Counted from the stretch's first letter, positions 44,640-58,514 are shown. The stretch is 64,000 nucleotides of DNA from Eleusine coracana subsp. coracana (GCA_032690845.1 CM064426.1:44966508-45030507); one strand, 5' to 3'. Numbers and translations: made by a program. The notes: generated from the letters alone by a model not told the origin.

Positions 44640-45570
44640 TCAGTGAAGAGAAGTGGGCACCAAGGACACTCCGAACAATGGTGCTACTGTTTTGGTGCAA
44701 GAATTTTAGGAGATGCGCACATTAATGAATCAATTGATGCAATAACTATAAACTCTTCAGCCATTTATTCAGGAGTTGCAACAATATGAGAATCAACATA
44801 ACAACATCCCACCTGAAAATGATGATCATGCAGACTAAGAGGCCAAGGCTGCGCATATTGCTGCTGCAGTGAGTGCTGGTTGTCGACGTATTCATCAACA
44901 AATTTTTGTTGGTCATGGTGAACGTGTTCCCATTGGTGCAGCTCCATGACATGGTATGGATGTAGAGTATGATATTGGTGGTAGCCATCATGATTGTTGA
45001 CATGTTCACATTAGGGATAATGATGATCATTGTCCTATTCGCAATGACAATCATCATGGAAGACATCATGGTGATCCTTATCACCATAGAGATGATGATT
45101 TGGGAAAAGTCAAGGTGTCTATACCTTCATTGACTGGCAAGGAAGATGCTGATGCTTACTTTCAGTGGGAGACCAAAGTAGAGTAAGTCTTTGATTTGTA
45201 TGATTATTTTATAGAAAAGATGGCGAAGCTTGCTGCAATTGAGTTTAAAGGATATGCTATCACCTGGTGGAATCAAGTCTATGCTGAATTTCATCGAGTG
45301 GGACAAGATTATATTGCTTGGTATGACATGAAGCTTGAGATGAGACGTCATTTTGTTCCAACCTATTACACTCGTGAGCTGCACTTACGACTAAAGCGAG
45401 TCGTCCAAGGAAATCATAGTGTGGATGAGTATTATCAAGAAATGGAGAAGTGTTTACTCCGTACATGTATCCAAGAGAACGAGGAGTCATTAATGGCTCA
45501 TTTCTTAATTGGCGTGAATAAACCTGTTGCTGACAAAATGGACATGACAAATTACACAAATATCACATAA
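44640..45570 (+). pseudogene. Gypsy gag fragment
   Basis: From 45070 the frame reads VSIPSLTGKEDADAYFQW, a stop at about 45184, then KLAAIEFKGYAITWW, MRRHFVPTYYTRELHLRLKRV, QGNHSVDEYYQEMEK and MAHFLIGVNKPVADKM, the standard gag core of plant chromoviruses. The preceding 400 bp is a histidine/aspartate-rich degraded part. X-LTR copy B cuts it at 45586. Confidence 0.75.
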
Positions 45571-45586
45571 TCTTCTAGGAACCATG

Positions 45587-47408
45587 TGTAAACTTCTTGA
45601 CCTTTGATGATTGGATCCCTGAGGTATGAATGTTTTGGTGATTAATGATAACTGTGAAATTATGGGCTAATATCTACACGAGTGTTGTCTATGCAGATAT
45701 CATCTCCAAACTCTACTACAAATCTTATTGGTGATGATGGTTGCCTTGGCGATGGATGACAATGACCACAAGCATGGAGGCTTGATGAGCTTGATGGAGT
45801 CCAAGGGTTGATGTATATGGATCAAGGCTAAGGACAAGCTATGGAGCAAATGTTTAGAACACTTGTCTAGTTGTTAGGGCTTTGGGTCCATTAGAAAAAC
45901 TGGACTATCAAGGGGAGTTTAGGTCATGTCTCTTAGGTCACAACTAATAGGTGATGTGCATGGATGCTTAGTGAAATCACATGCACTAGGTGACAGTGGA
46001 GAAGCCATGGACCTATTCAGAGAAGCCGGGAAATGAAGTCAAGCGAGGATGAGGAGTATAAGCTTCTGGACGTAGTGATGGGGTAGAAGGGTCAGAGGAA
46101 ACCAGACTATATGGTCACTCGAGGACAAGAGAGAAGTTTGCGAGGAAATCTATTAGCGCAAAGACCTGTAGAGAGCGGATGGTCCGGTCTATATGGAGGT
46201 AGCTCGGGACAGAAGGGCACATAAAATGGTGCTCTCTGGAATGGAGAGAGAAAGTCTGTCCGGATGGTCCGGTCAGCACAGGAGATTGCTGGACAGTGAA
46301 GCGCCAACGGTTCTAGGAACCTATATAGAGAGACCGGACGGTCTGGTCTGGCAGTGACCGAACGGTCCAGTCAGTGGTGTCCAGAGAGATGATTTCATGG
46401 AGCAATGTCTAGTTGGAGGTTGGAAGCCTATATAACTATGTCGTTGGGGTCTTGGAGACCTCTCTTGGCCAGTAGAATAGCTTGGAGCATTTGGTGAGAG
46501 CCAAGAGGAAAAGAGGAGAGCACTAGGAGGACATATTGCGTATCTTGAGAGTGTTAGTGAGAGTAACTGGTGCATCTTGCACATCTAAGGCTAGATTGTC
46601 CTTGAGGGTGTAATCTAGGTTGTTACTCTTAGTCTATGGTGAGACCTAGACTAGTTAGATGTCGATGATCGAGCCTATCATGATTGATTGTGAAGGCCGT
46701 CATATGTTTGTACCCAGTTTGAGCCCACTGGTGAAAGGGGCACCGCTAGTGAGTGCCCGTGTCGGCTCGGGGAGTCCGGCAAGTTCTCAAGGGAGGCGAG
46801 CTTGTGCCTTGGTGGCAGCGGTGATACGCACCATGTCTTCACTCTGGGAGTGATTGCGAGCTCATGGGTGAGAACTCCGCATTGGTGGCGGGAGGGACCG
46901 GGACTCTGGCGGGAGTGGTCCAACGAGGAGTAGGGGAAGGCGCCATCCTTCCGGGGTATCTCTTACTCTACTCCTTACTATGATGCATTACTTTCCGCAT
47001 TTACATACTGTGCTATTCATGCTTGTGTGGTTACATGAATAGGCTTCTCTACTTGTTAGTTGTGCTTAGCTTTCACTTGATCACTAGCATGTATTGTGCT
47101 ACTCATGCTTGTGTGCTTATCTTCTACTTGATGATCTAGTAGCTTTGCATGAGTAGGCTCCTTTTCTAGCTTGTTGTGTGCTTCCGCGTGTTCTTTGATT
47201 ACTAGCTCGCGTAGGAGTTGTGTGCCTCGTGTGTGATTCACTAGTATGCTTAGGTTGTCCTTCCTTTCATAGGATTATCTTGTTAGTGTGATGACCACTA
47301 GAATTGCATAGGAGTTGTTTTGAGTGGTCAGTTTTAGTATTTGGCAGAATAGGTACATAGTTTGAGTTCCCCATTCACTCCCCCTCTCTCGGTCACTCTA
47401 TCCTTTCA
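45587..47408 (+). repeat. X-family copia-type LTR, copy B (5' LTR)
   Basis: Starts TGTAAACTTC and ends at or just before TCCTTTCA; the exact end (47400 or 47408) is uncertain. It shares the palindrome cluster (46100-46380), TATATAA (46429-46435) and C-rich end with copies A and 2, and is followed by a primer binding site. It is diverged and somewhat longer (CTTGTGTG-rich part at 46990-47240). Confidence 0.75.
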
Positions 47409-47410
47409 AG

Positions 47411-47423
47411 TGGTATTAGAGCC
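47411..47423 (+). other. Primer binding site of X-LTR copy B
   Basis: TGGTATTAGAGCC, one base from the initiator-Met tRNA primer site TGGTATCAGAGCC, two bases after the putative LTR end. It shows that X copy B acts as a 5' LTR. The matching segment is missing in copy A. Confidence 0.8.
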
Positions 47424-47476
47424 AAGTGCTCATCATAAGGATTAACCGCCTTGAGTAGCAATCGTATTGAGTTGGG

Positions 47477-48325
47477 ATGTCATCCCATTTGGGGCCGGGT
47501 CATAGCTCATGGAAGAATCGCTTTAAAAGCTACCTAAATGCCAATATTCTGGATGAGTTGATGGATACTGAGCTAAAACTAGCCTTAATCAACATGGCTT
47601 TGGCCAATCCTTTCTGTGGCAAGGCATTAGAAGACGCAAACGGCCACCTCCAACAATTCTTGGTGGTGTGCAGCACTTTCACCATGAGGGACGTGACCCC
47701 TGAATCCATTCGCCTTCGCCTTTTGCTATTCTCAGTCTTGCTGAAGGCCAAGTAGTGGTTCTACAACAATGAAGAAGAACTCACCACATGGGACAAGTGC
47801 TCCAACGCCTTCCTTGCCAGGTTCTTCCCGCTAGGCAAAACCAACGCCCTACGGAACAAAATTTCAAGGATTCAACAGCTAACCGATGGAAGCATTCCTA
47901 AGGCATGGGAACGCTTCCAAGAGTACATTTTGGCATGCCCACATCATCGAATGCAAGATTGGCTGCTAATCCAAAGCTTTTACCATGGGCTCAATCACCC
48001 CACTCATGAGCACCTAGATGTAGTCGCTGGAGGTTCTTTTTTCTCCTTGAAGGTCAAACAAGCTCAAACTCTCATAGAAAAGATGGTCTCCAACTACAGT
48101 GGCTATGATAAGAGGCAGAGCCAGCCGCAACCCAAGATGAGGGGAGTCCACCAAGTTGATGGTATTGACATGTTAGCAATCAAGATGGATAAACTTATGA
48201 AGAAGATGGACTCGCTGCAGACTATCCAATCCTTAGACTCTCGCATGACTTGTGAAATCTACGGCAACATTGGACACATGGGTAGCTGCTGCCCAGAGAC
48301 TCAGGAAGAAGAAGTGAACTACCTC

Positions 48326-48380
<55 letters not shown>

Positions 48381-49727
48381 GGTTTAGGCCCCGTACAAAC
48401 AACTTCGGATGGGAGTCCAAGACAAACCTCACCTTTGACAAGAACATGGGTAACTCTAGAAACTTCACTTGTAATGAACCTTCCTTCTATGACCTTATTC
48501 TAGGATAATCTAAAATTAATGAAAGTACTAGTAGGAAATTTATTGCTACTGATAAAGTCCAAAAAAGCATAGATTATCGTATGGAAGTTTTCAATACTTC
48601 TTTGCAAAACCAGCTTAGCCACAATAAAATGTTAGAAACATAGATCACTCAGCTGGCCGCTTCTATAGTTAAGCCTAACTCAGGCAAGCTTCCCGGTCAG
48701 CCAGAAGCTAGCCCCAAAGAAAATGTTAATGCTATCACAACTAGACGCGAAAAATCTATAAAGGACCTGCCAAATCCTAATACTACAGGAAAGACCAGGG
48801 AAACCGATGAAGAGTCAGAAGGAGAGGAGGAAATTGAAGTTGAGGAAATGAATACGCCTCTCAAAAAGGCACCACATGAGTTCTAGGATACCTCGGTGTT
48901 GCCATTCCCCTCTCGCCAGTGGAAGCCAACAGCGGATGAACAATTCGGGAAGTTTGTGGAGGTAATAAAGAAATTATATGTCAACATACCCCTACTTGAT
49001 GCTATACACGTTCCTACCTACTCCAAGTACCTAAAGGACATCCTCAACAACAAACGCCCAATGCCATTCATGGTGGTCATCAAATTAATAGAAGAATGCA
49101 GCGCCGCTATCTTAAACTCACTTCCAGAAAAGAAGCGAGATCCGGGATGCCCAACCGTCCCATGTTCCATCGGGATGCAACAATTCAACAAGGCCCTTCG
49201 TGATTCAGGAGCAAGCGTGAGCGTCATGCCAAAGGTGGTGTATGACAAACCTAATGTCAATTCATTATCCCCTACAACAATGTGCTTGCAGCTCGTCGAC
49301 CAATCAGTCTGTTACCCGGTGGGTATCGTGGAGGACGTACCCCTGAAGATAAGAAACTGTCTCATTCCAGTTGACTTTGTGGTGCTAGACATGGAGGCCG
49401 ATGTAAAGACACCTTTCATACTAGGAAGGCCATTCCTCAGCACAGCAAATGCCAACATTGACATTGGGGCTGGAGCATTCCACCTTAACATTAATGGAAA
49501 TGAAGAGAAGTTTGCTTTCAAGCCCGGAATGGAACAATGCAATCAAGTACGCATCTTTTATGGCAAAAATCCTAACATAGTGTAGAAAATTGAGGTGTAC
49601 ACGATCCCACCAAAATTGGGTGCACCTGTGGTAAAAGTCAAGAGCGCACCACCGCTGCCCAAGAAGAAGAACAAGCTACAGGAAATGAAGAAAAAAGACC
49701 CTACCAAGCCAAAGAAGATCAAATAAG
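47477..49727 (+). pseudogene. Y-family gag-protease, copy B
   Basis: A single frame from ATG 47477 to TAA at about 49727, with nonsense codons at 47753, 48506, about 48642, about 48885 and 49583 but no evident frameshift. The gag begins MSSHLGPGHSSWKNRF and includes ANPFCGKALEDANGHLQQFL. The zinc knuckle is damaged (CEIYGNIGHMGSCC, Tyr for the second Cys). The protease part has LRDSGASVSVMP (D-S-G, unlike D-L-G in copy A) and ILGRPFL. The basic tail ends KPKKIK. It retains about 200 bp of leader and gag start that copy A lacks. Confidence 0.8.
48324..48378 (+). repeat. (AAC)n microsatellite in gag copy B
   Basis: About 18 AAC triplets encode an asparagine run after the zinc knuckle. Copy A has about 7 at 2428-2449. 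The expansion keeps the frame. Confidence 0.9.
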
Positions 49728-49959
49728 TATGGCAGAAGAAAGAAGTTGCACCGATCGTGGAAGATTCTCCATCCACGATGGACACCATGAAAAACCAAAC
49801 GCGGAGAACATCTTGTTTGAGATGAAAAATCCGGACCCTTATCGGAAGGTAACCGATATTTATCCCCCTTTCTCTTGTGCATACCATCAAATTAGTTTGC
49901 TTTTATTTCCTTCTTTAACCATTAAATTAGGATAATTTTTTTTGGTGATGACTCGGCCA

Positions 49960-50180
49960 AATTTGCTGGCCGGGTAGTCAAATTTTATCAAAAATGATCA
50001 TACGGGTGATGATCCGGGGCTCTAACCTAACCAGTCAAATTTTAGCACCAGGGAGATCATTTTTGGTGAGAAATGATCACCCGGCTAGGTAATTTTTGAG
50101 CCCCCTGGCCTGAAAAAAAAAGTCAAATTTCAGCACCCGGGAGGTCATTTTTCATGAAAAAATGACCACCCGGCTAGGTG
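49960..50180 (+). repeat. Tandem hairpin array, three units, copy B
   Basis: Units start at 49972, 50051 and 50139 (spacing 79 and 88 bp), with the same stem-loop form as in copy A. The order of spacings (79 then 88) equals the last two spacings of copy A, so one 79-bp unit was gained or lost. Confidence 0.65.
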
Positions 50181-50690
50181 ATTTCAGTGCCGCCCGGCCA
50201 GGGTCTGTCGACCGGCACACTATGCCGCCCAGCCATAGGTCTTCTTGTATTCCATGCTATTCGAATGCAGGGATGATGGCCATGAGTGTAGGAAATGTAC
50301 CTAGCCTTTCCTTTAGGAAAAATGCTCACCAAAAGCCCCCACCATGAGTAAAAGCAAATGACAGAGAGCCACTCAAGTTACCTCACACTCCAATCACCCA
50401 CTCTCACCGGCCATCCTACTCCCCTAGGCCTCATGAGTTGCAGCATACTCATTGGAAAATTACAACTTTGGCCATCCCATCACTGTATCCTTGCTCCCTA
50501 CACTCTCAACACATTTCTGGACAAAGTGAGCAAGTGGATCACATGGCACATGGACCCAGACCTCTCTCATCACCACGAAAGCAATAATAGAGCAAGTGTA
50601 GGAAAATGTCCTGCTGGCCGGCATGGGCTGCAGCCTGGCGTCACCCGCCGCCCGACCTACAAATTTTGCTCCATGGCTCCCCCTCGAGCC

Positions 50691-50698
50691 TATAAATA
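50691..50698 (+). promoter_or_regulatory. Internal TATA box of the Y element, copy B
   Basis: TATAAATA in the context GAGCCTATAAATACCG, identical in position and sequence to 4827-4834. It precedes a GTAAGT donor by 120 bp. Confidence 0.5.
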
Positions 50699-50810
50699 CC
50701 GAGGTTCATTCTCCAAAACTCTCCACCCCTCAACCTTCAGCTGAAACTTCATTTCTCCCTCACAACTCTCTCCGTTTGCACTCCCTTTTCTCACTCCACT
50801 AGTTTGCTTA

Positions 50811-50985
50811 GTAAGTGCACTTCCAACTTAGGAATAAAAGTGTGCTGCAATAAAACCAACTAGAAGAAATTTGTTGTGTCTCTTGCATGTTTGAACAACT
50901 AACACATGGACTACTAACTGAACGACTAATTGCTAACCATTATTATCATATTGTCCTTCGCGTATTGTGTCCATCCCTTTCGCAG
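50811..50985 (+). other. Predicted intron before the ATHILA ORF, copy B
   Basis: Donor TTA/GTAAGTGC and acceptor TTTCGCAG, followed two bases later by the ORF start at 50988. Same layout as 4922-5102. Confidence 0.45.
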
Positions 50986-50987
50986 GA

Positions 50988-52500
50988 ATGACAAACATCT
51001 GGAGAGGTCTCTACACCAAGTTCAGTAGCAATAGCTCAATTCATGGGAGGAACACACCAAGTGAGCGTTAGAAGCTGAACACTCGGGAGCTTCACATGGG
51101 CATGCTCTAAGTTATCACTCGAAAACAATTTCCATATCCGAGGCTCCAACTATGGAAAGTATGCAAGATAAAGAATTTGAGAAATTCATGGAGAGTGAAG
51201 AGAACACGGTGTTCAATGACTTTGACGAGCAAAGCAAGTTCACCACCATTTGAGACCGTGAGTTCACGTCCGTGCGCAAGTTCGATCATGACTTCCTCGA
51301 GCGAATTGGCGTCCTCGCTGATTTTGAGTATGCGCTCTACACGGCCGGATGGTATGATTTCTATCGCCTCGATGAATATGGTTCTAAATGGCTCACTTTC
51401 GAATTTCTTTGCACTTTGAAAGTATATGCCCGTGAATCAAATAAATAAGCACTCTCTATGAATTTTGTCTTTTTGGTGATACATACAAACGATCCTTAAA
51501 AGAAATTAGTACTTATCTTGGTTTTGACCGTAAGGCGGCCTTAAACATTGATAAACATAAATGTTTCACACCACAAGGACTTTGGGCAAAGATAGAAAAT
51601 CCTGTTGCGAGGCAAGAACACACTAGTGACATTCACAACCCATTGCTCCATATAATTCACCATTTTATCACTCACTACTTAACCCCTCGGGGTGATGTAC
51701 GTTCAGTGAATAGTTTGGATAAAGCCTATCTCTATGCTGTAATAAAAAAGGTTAAAATGAACCCCACATTTTTCCTCATCAACCATTAGCTCACCTTAGC
51801 ATTCAGACAACAAGGACCCATTACCTTTACCCCTTTTGACACTAGAGTTGCTAGAAAGGTCGGTGCACTTCACAGAGCTAGAATAGATCATCTCCCTAGC
51901 GCTCGTTTGCTAGGAGGAGATCATTTCTTGCAAGCCCACTTGTTGAAAGAGAAAAAAAAAGCACTTCATGCTTTATCCGGGGTATGACACAGAGATTGAA
52001 TTGCCTAACCCTCGACTCACTATTATTGGTAAAAAGAACTCTGTGTACAAATTGCAAGCTCCCTTGCAGTGTGCAAGACATAGTGTTTCAGGGTATAGGC
52101 CAAGAACCGAAGCACAACTCCAACAAGCAGAACAGCAGCACGAAACAGGCATGAACACACCTCAACCTTGTACTTTGGGAAACTCCCAATGTACACTACC
52201 TCCTCCTATGAAGAGTATGAACCTTCCAAATGGGACGGGAAGTTACCACCAACCCCATGGAAGCATAGACACTTCTCCTTCTACCAGATTCACATCATAC
52301 AACTTCTCGTTCATCAAGAACATATGCAATACTTGGCTGCCAATGCTTATGAGACCAACATGCAAACTCAAGAAATACAAGCAGTCATAAGGAGAGAACA
52401 AGAATGCCAGCAGCAAGCGTCAGAACAACTTCAAACAAACATCTCCATGATGGATCAACTGTTCGGCCATTTTAACATCAAGTATCAACCGCCGCAGTGA
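50988..52500 (+). pseudogene. ATHILA-type ORF of the Y element, copy B
   Basis: Begins MTNIWRGLYTKF as in copy A and ends IKYQPPQ before TGA at 52498-52500, but has many stops and several small indels (for example near 51068 and 51450), so the frame changes. Recognisable pieces are AGWYDFYRLDEYGSKW at about 51340 and the C-terminal glutamine-rich part (52168-52500). At 52054 and near the C-terminus it keeps CAA/CAG where copy A has stops. Non-coding copy of the ORF at 5105. Confidence 0.7.
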
Positions 52501-54119
52501 ATGCCATCTAAGCTTAAGTCTTGCAAAGACATAAGCTTGGGGAGGTACCCAAACCAAGGTGCGCCAATTGTTCTATCCTCTCTCCCTCTTCCTCTAGTTG
52601 AGTCGTTTTGTTTTTAGAATATTTAAGAAAACCCAAAAAGGTTTTTTGCTTTCAAAGAAAACCATAAAAATTTGCATAGCCAAAACGAACAAAAAGATTT
52701 CCCTTTATAAATAAAATTTGAGAACTTGGTCTCTACCTTGCCTATGGAAATGATGAATAGTTGCTCTATTAGCTCCCTTTGAGTCTCAAGTATACAACCT
52801 CTACTCCTTATCTTTCGTGGGTATGGTAGACCGACATGATGATAACACTAGTCCCTCTATGTTTTGGTGGGTTCAAAATGGCTAATAAACACCAAGTCTA
52901 GTTGTTGGAGTTTATGATATGGCATGTTTTGGATGAGTCTACCATTTCCTTATGATTAGAGTCCAATGATTTCTTTTAGAACCATTCTGCAACAAACCCC
53001 CCCTACTTGGTGTACATCTTCCCTATGAAAGATAATTTCCTACCATGACAAAATATTCAGTATCAAAACCATGTCTATGCCATTTATGCATGCATTGAGT
53101 TTAGTTAGGATTTAATCCTTATGAGGGACTTTCACTTCCAAAGCCAATTATTTTCCTTCGGGTTATCTTTGAGTTCTCAAATTAATCATGCTTGGCTATG
53201 CGGTTTCTACATCAGAATCATGCATCCACTTCACCAAGAATGCCAACCAAAAATCTTTATTTTTGTGAGCCTTTGATCCTATTAAAAGATTATGGTTCCC
53301 CCAATTGCTCAGAAAAAGTTTGTAAAAATATTTGAACCATTGAATTAGCCTCTTTACACCATGAAAGCTGAAAGAAAGAAAGAAAAAAAAGGAAAAAATT
53401 ATCAGTTCTCATGGATGTGCTATATATAAAAAAAGCTTCAAGGTTCATACAAAAATAAAATAATTCTTTTAGCAAAAATAAAAGGACCATCTTTTTCTCT
53501 AGCACAAAATCTTGTATTTGGGATAAATCTGCACCCAAGACCTTTGCAATTGTGCTAGCCCAATCCTTTGCGTGAGTCCATTCTCTCCCTCTTCCCTAAA
53601 CAATATTTCTAAATGACTGGAATGAGGAAGTGCAATGTCTTTCGCTAGGATCATGTCTTAGCTTAACAATATATACATGCTAAATGTGACATCCTACCGA
53701 GCTCCACATATTTTAAGCCAAACTTTTAGAAAGTAGGATGAGCATTTGGTAAGGAAATACACCCTTTAAGAGATGAGAGCCACACTAGGAGATTGCACCA
53801 AGAGGGAAGATTTTCAATCTTATGCAACATTATAAAAACTTTGGACTCATGATCAAGTAGGAGATTGCATGACAAAGTATAAACTAGCTGTTCTAGACTT
53901 CAGCTGCTTATGACAAGGTTATAAAATGCCAAGAAGCTCCGCTGTACATTGAGAATGACCTAGTAACACAGTTGTGCTAGTTTACACTTACCCATATTAT
54001 GTTGGTGTATGTGTTTGTGCACCTCATATTTGCAGGGCGTTAATATTGAAGCAACACGTGATCCATCACCTCTAAGTTTTAATTTGCTCAGGACGAGCGA
54101 AGGTTTAAGCATGGGGAGG
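52501..54119 (+). mobile_element. 3' non-coding part and polypurine tract of Y, copy B
   Basis: Matches 6671-7474 and 9160-9965 of copy A without the reverse solo LTR. Contains the AAGCTTAAG hairpin (52510-52538) and the CAGGACGAGCGAAGGTTTAAGC phrase before the purine tract ATGGGGAGG at 54111-54119. No gene is visible. Confidence 0.65.
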
Positions 54120-54755
54120 TGTTGGCGGCCGATAAAACCCAGAATCGGCCACCAACCGGTCAGAAAATACGAGGTAAAGACCAAAATTTAATAAATATTT
54201 GTTTAAACTAAGAAAGTTCCACGAGCTTTGGTGAAATATGTGTTTGCAGGCATAAGAGAGCCAAAATATGCAAAAACATGAGGAAACACCCCGTCACCTG
54301 ATCACAACTGTGAAACAACCATTTTCACCGGCCGACACAGTCATTTTCAGGCTGAAATCAGGAACCGGTCGACAGGGTCATATACGGCTGAAATCAGCCA
54401 CCCGACTGATTAACCAGAATCGTTTTCTAGTCTGATCATCTGACCCGGCCGGTTTTGCAAAAACACTTCACTGTGATACCATTTTCTCTTCCTAGATTAA
54501 GAATGATGAAACATGGCTAAAGAAAAGAAGGCCAACAAGTGGCCTACCTAGGAGAAGTCAAGGGGCAACCCGGAGGGGGTCGGCACTCGGCCTAAGCCAC
54601 CGCCGGGCCTGGCTTGCCGCCCGGCCTGGGTTGGTCATCGAGGGTTGCCAGCCCATGAGGCCCAATAAGCCTACCGCCCCCAAAATGGAGAAGTTGATAT
54701 GAATGGACCGAATAACCGCCATCAGGACAAGATCCAAGCCAACCGAAAGAAGTCA
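54120..54755 (+). repeat. Y-family LTR, copy B, truncated
   Basis: Starts TGTTGGCGGCC and matches 9966-10670. It is cut at 54755 where the minus-strand gypsy LTR begins with TGTGGCGCC. Confidence 0.7.
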
Positions 54756-57700
54756 TGTGGCGCCCCTTCCCGGAGGATCGAGGTCCCGAAGGTGCTGATA
54801 GCGCAGACACTTGATAATACAACATTGGTCCAAATTTAAATTGAATGTTACATGGATACGATGGTTTAGAGTGCAGCGGAATATTACAAGTTCATGAATG
54901 TTTCAAAATCAGCGAAAGCAAGTACGATAAGACTACGAGCTTGATGATATAGCATAGTAATGATTCATGCCCGAAGAACCATCACTCTAGCAACACGCAA
55001 CATCACTGCGGCGGCAAGTCAGACTCCCAGTGGGCAGTCCAACCCTCAGGGACTTGCATGTCCCAGGGCAGCACATTTACAGGCAACTCTATTGCTTCAT
55101 TACCTGAAAACAACAATGGCACAAAACCTGAGTACTAATTACTCAGCAAGACTTACCCGTCGAACACCTAGACATGCACAAGCTCTAATAGGTGGCTTGT
55201 TTGAAAGGACTCGTGCTACGCAACCTATTAGTTCTACCAAGATTTATTTGCCAATTTAATGGGTTGAACTGAAATGTAACTTTAGTGGCAACAATAGGAT
55301 AATAGAACAATATATAAAGCAAGTGCAACAGAAAAGTAGCAATAGTCATCATCAACAATAGACATCATAATCAAATTCCAAGTATCAAGTGCAACTACGT
55401 GATTGGCGCGGTGACCAAGCGGTACTCATTACTGCGAGGGATAGCAATTGCAATCGATTTACACCAGCTGGGGAAAACCTGAGATGCACGACACATACGC
55501 ACCAATTAAGGTCCTATATGGCAACCTTTCACAAGAAAAGGACCTACACCCCAGCCTGGGTGTGGTGACGTCGAGTGGGCATGTCATTCTGCCAACAGTA
55601 CTTCGTGGTCTGAACCACCCACTTCAGCAGCAGGAGGGTCAATGACCAACACACCTTAATCGTCCTCAATGCAAGTGACCTTTAATGCTACATTGGTTTA
55701 CTAGTGCCCATAGGCTAGCATGCATTCGGTACTGTTCAATACTTGATCAAGGGGCCGACCACGGACGGGTCCTAGGTTCCACAAGGCAGGGCTACCACAG
55801 TCAACACCCATGTGTTGCTGCAAGCCTACACATGCATTATCCCTGCCCGGTCATAACATCAAATAAACTTCTTTTTTTAGTTCCCGTTTCAGTGGTCAAG
55901 TTCATTCCTTAGTAATAATAGTACCTTATTAACGAGACTAGTAATTACTACGCATAGCATAACAATACCAATTCTACCAAGTTCTAAGACAATAGCATAG
56001 GTCATTTGGGTATCATGCAAGGTGCGTTTCAATCAACTCCTATGACCTAATGCAACAATAAGTATAGACACTAGTATTATTGTAAACTGGCAAAATTTGT
56101 AAAGAGGTGAATGTAAACCGGGGCTTGCCTGGATCAACACTAGTGTTAGCAACTTCTACTTCCTGCTCTCGAGGGTCAACCTCCTTCTGAGAATCCTCTT
56201 CTGGTTCCTGGTCGTCATTGCCTATATGATAGAATTGTATTAACGACATTATCAAAATATCGTTGATTGCAATGGTATGGTGCATACAAGCACCTTGTGT
56301 TTTAATGCCAAATTAAATTTATTAATATGTTCTCGAAGCCATATGCTTCAGAGAAATTGGGTTGTTAATTAAGAATTTAGGTATATATATTCTTTTATGC
56401 ATTTAAACAAAGTAAAATAGTGATATGAGCAATTAAATTAATTACTTAAGTAAATTTATGTTTCTGGACATGTGTGATTTACTGTGTACAGAGACTTATA
56501 TGAGTGAATTTTCGCTAAGTGGCATGGGCAGATAATTTACAGAATATTTACTAGAATTAATTTAAGCCAACACACTAAATAAATTCTAGAGCCTAAAATA
56601 ATTCATATTCTTACCAACCAAAATTTAGGGTTGTAGATGTTCATGTGTTTACTTAGCATGCCAAAAATCAGGATTTAATTTCATTCCTAGAATTTCTGGT
56701 GAATTAATTGGTGTCTGGACAATTAAATGAATCAATAAAATTATATGAACAGGGACATTGATTTGTCATTTTACTAAAATAGAGCTCCTTAAGATGAATC
56801 TAACAAATTTTGTTTGGGCTCCATTGGATTTGAACTCGATTTAATATGAGTTTTCAAAGGTTTATGCATTTTCTGGGGATTTCTTGGGAATTTTTGGTTT
56901 AAAAAATGCCACGCATGCGACACATCAGCGGACACGTTGGTGACACCTCAGCTGCTAGTAGGCGCCAGTGTGCAGGGGGTCAGCTGCGCCGGGGACTCGC
57001 CGGAGAGCTGTCAAATCTCACCGCTGACGGCTGCGTGGGAGGAAAGCTCACCGCGGGACTACGCACGTGATGCGCATGTCAAGGCGAACACGTCTGGGGG
57101 GGTGGTGAGGATGGAGGCTCACCGGGAGGGGGTCGACGACGAGAGATGGTGGAGTGGAGGTCTTCGACTATGTCGCGGGATCGGTTGGAGGCAGCAAATC
57201 CGTCGTGGTCAAGCCTCAGAGCTTCACGGAAGCAAGGTGATCATCGGCATCAAGTCAGAGTCGGATGAGAAGGGTCGGAAGTAGGAGCTCACTGACGAGG
57301 AGGCTTGGGTTTCGGTGGAGCAGAGACGGTGGCCGGGGAAAAAGGAAATTGCTGGGGCCTCGCAAGAGAAATCAAGAGGGAAAAGAGTTAGGAGTGCTCC
57401 ATAGTGAGTTACGGGCACGAGCGAAGGGGAAAGAGAGGACGAGGCATACCGGAGGCCGCGAATTTGGGCCCATGGTAGAGGAGGTCCCCGGGATGCAAGG
57501 CCTGATCCTTTCTGCGATTCAAGCTAGGGGTGCGAGGAGCTGCCCGAGCGAGGATGCGGAAAAGGGAGCAGAGGTCTATGCGCAGGGGTTTGAGGCGAAG
57601 CTTATGAGGGAGGCAGTGAGCGGACGAGCAGCAGCTTCGATCTTGCTCTGTAATGCCGGAATGGGGAGGCAGAGAGGGAAATGAGAGAGAGCAGAGAGTA

Positions 57701-58514
57701 GAGCGTGAAAGAGAGGTGTGCTTGCGAGCCTTTGGGTGCGCTTTCAAGTGGCGCAGAGGGAAGGGGTGGCTGGGGCGGCGGGAGCAAGGAAGGCGGGCAG
57801 AATTGAAGCCGTTGCAGCGGCCATGGCGGTGGCGTGCTGAGGGGGGAGAGGAGGCCGTTGGTCGGGTGCGCGGTGGAGGGCAAAAGGGGCAGGGGCAGAG
57901 GGGGTCAACGGCGCTGCGCATTGTAGTGCTCCAAGTCCCGAGGCGAGTGAAGACTGCCTGCGCGGTGCACCGGCGTTGACAGGGAGGGAGGGGCAGAGCT
58001 GCGCCGGCCAATGGAGGAGGAAGAAGGAGGATTTTGTGCTGCACCCCCTAGAAGATAAGATTTAGTGCAAACAGGTCCCTAGTCAAAGCTGATTTTTAAT
58101 AATTCGAAATAAAATAGTTAGGAATCTCCAAAAATTGTGAAATTTGGTGGACTAACTATTTAAATAGTGGAGAACACATTGGTGAAGTTTATTTGATATT
58201 TTTATAAAAATATTTTTAGAATTTAATAATTGCCTTAAATTAGTACTTAAGCATTAATTAATTAATTAGGGCTTTTGGAATTCAGATAAAATGATAAATA
58301 AATTCATAATATTCTCTTTTATTATTACCAAATTGTTGATGAATTTATTTGTCATGAGTTGTATTGGAATTTCTTAAGTTGCTTCAATATTTGGTTGCAG
58401 GGTTTTTATTTGCCTAGAACTAATTCCATGGATGGGCTTTTATCATTTTATGTTACATGACTCATGATTTGTGCTCAACATGCTGATAAATGGAGCTGAG
58501 ACACCTGGGTCACA
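54756..58514 (-). repeat. 3.76-kb 3' LTR of the chromodomain gypsy element
   Basis: On the minus strand it begins TGTGACCCAGG after AAGGAGGGAGGGC and ends GGGGCGCCACA. It holds a CT-rich leader (57600-57700) and a short acidic frame with acceptor-like CATATAGG (at about 56221) ending in GKPR. ORFs within (for example 57409-58044) are leader sequence, not established genes. Related to the solo LTR at 13275-16435. Confidence 0.75.

Noticed and set aside
44746..45087. 113-residue methionine/isoleucine-rich ORF on the minus strand
   Set aside because: Antisense to the histidine/aspartate-rich part of the gypsy gag fragment.
57265..58044. ORFs of 139 and 211 residues on opposite strands
   Set aside because: GC-rich LTR leader of the chromodomain gypsy element; neither frame shows a known domain.
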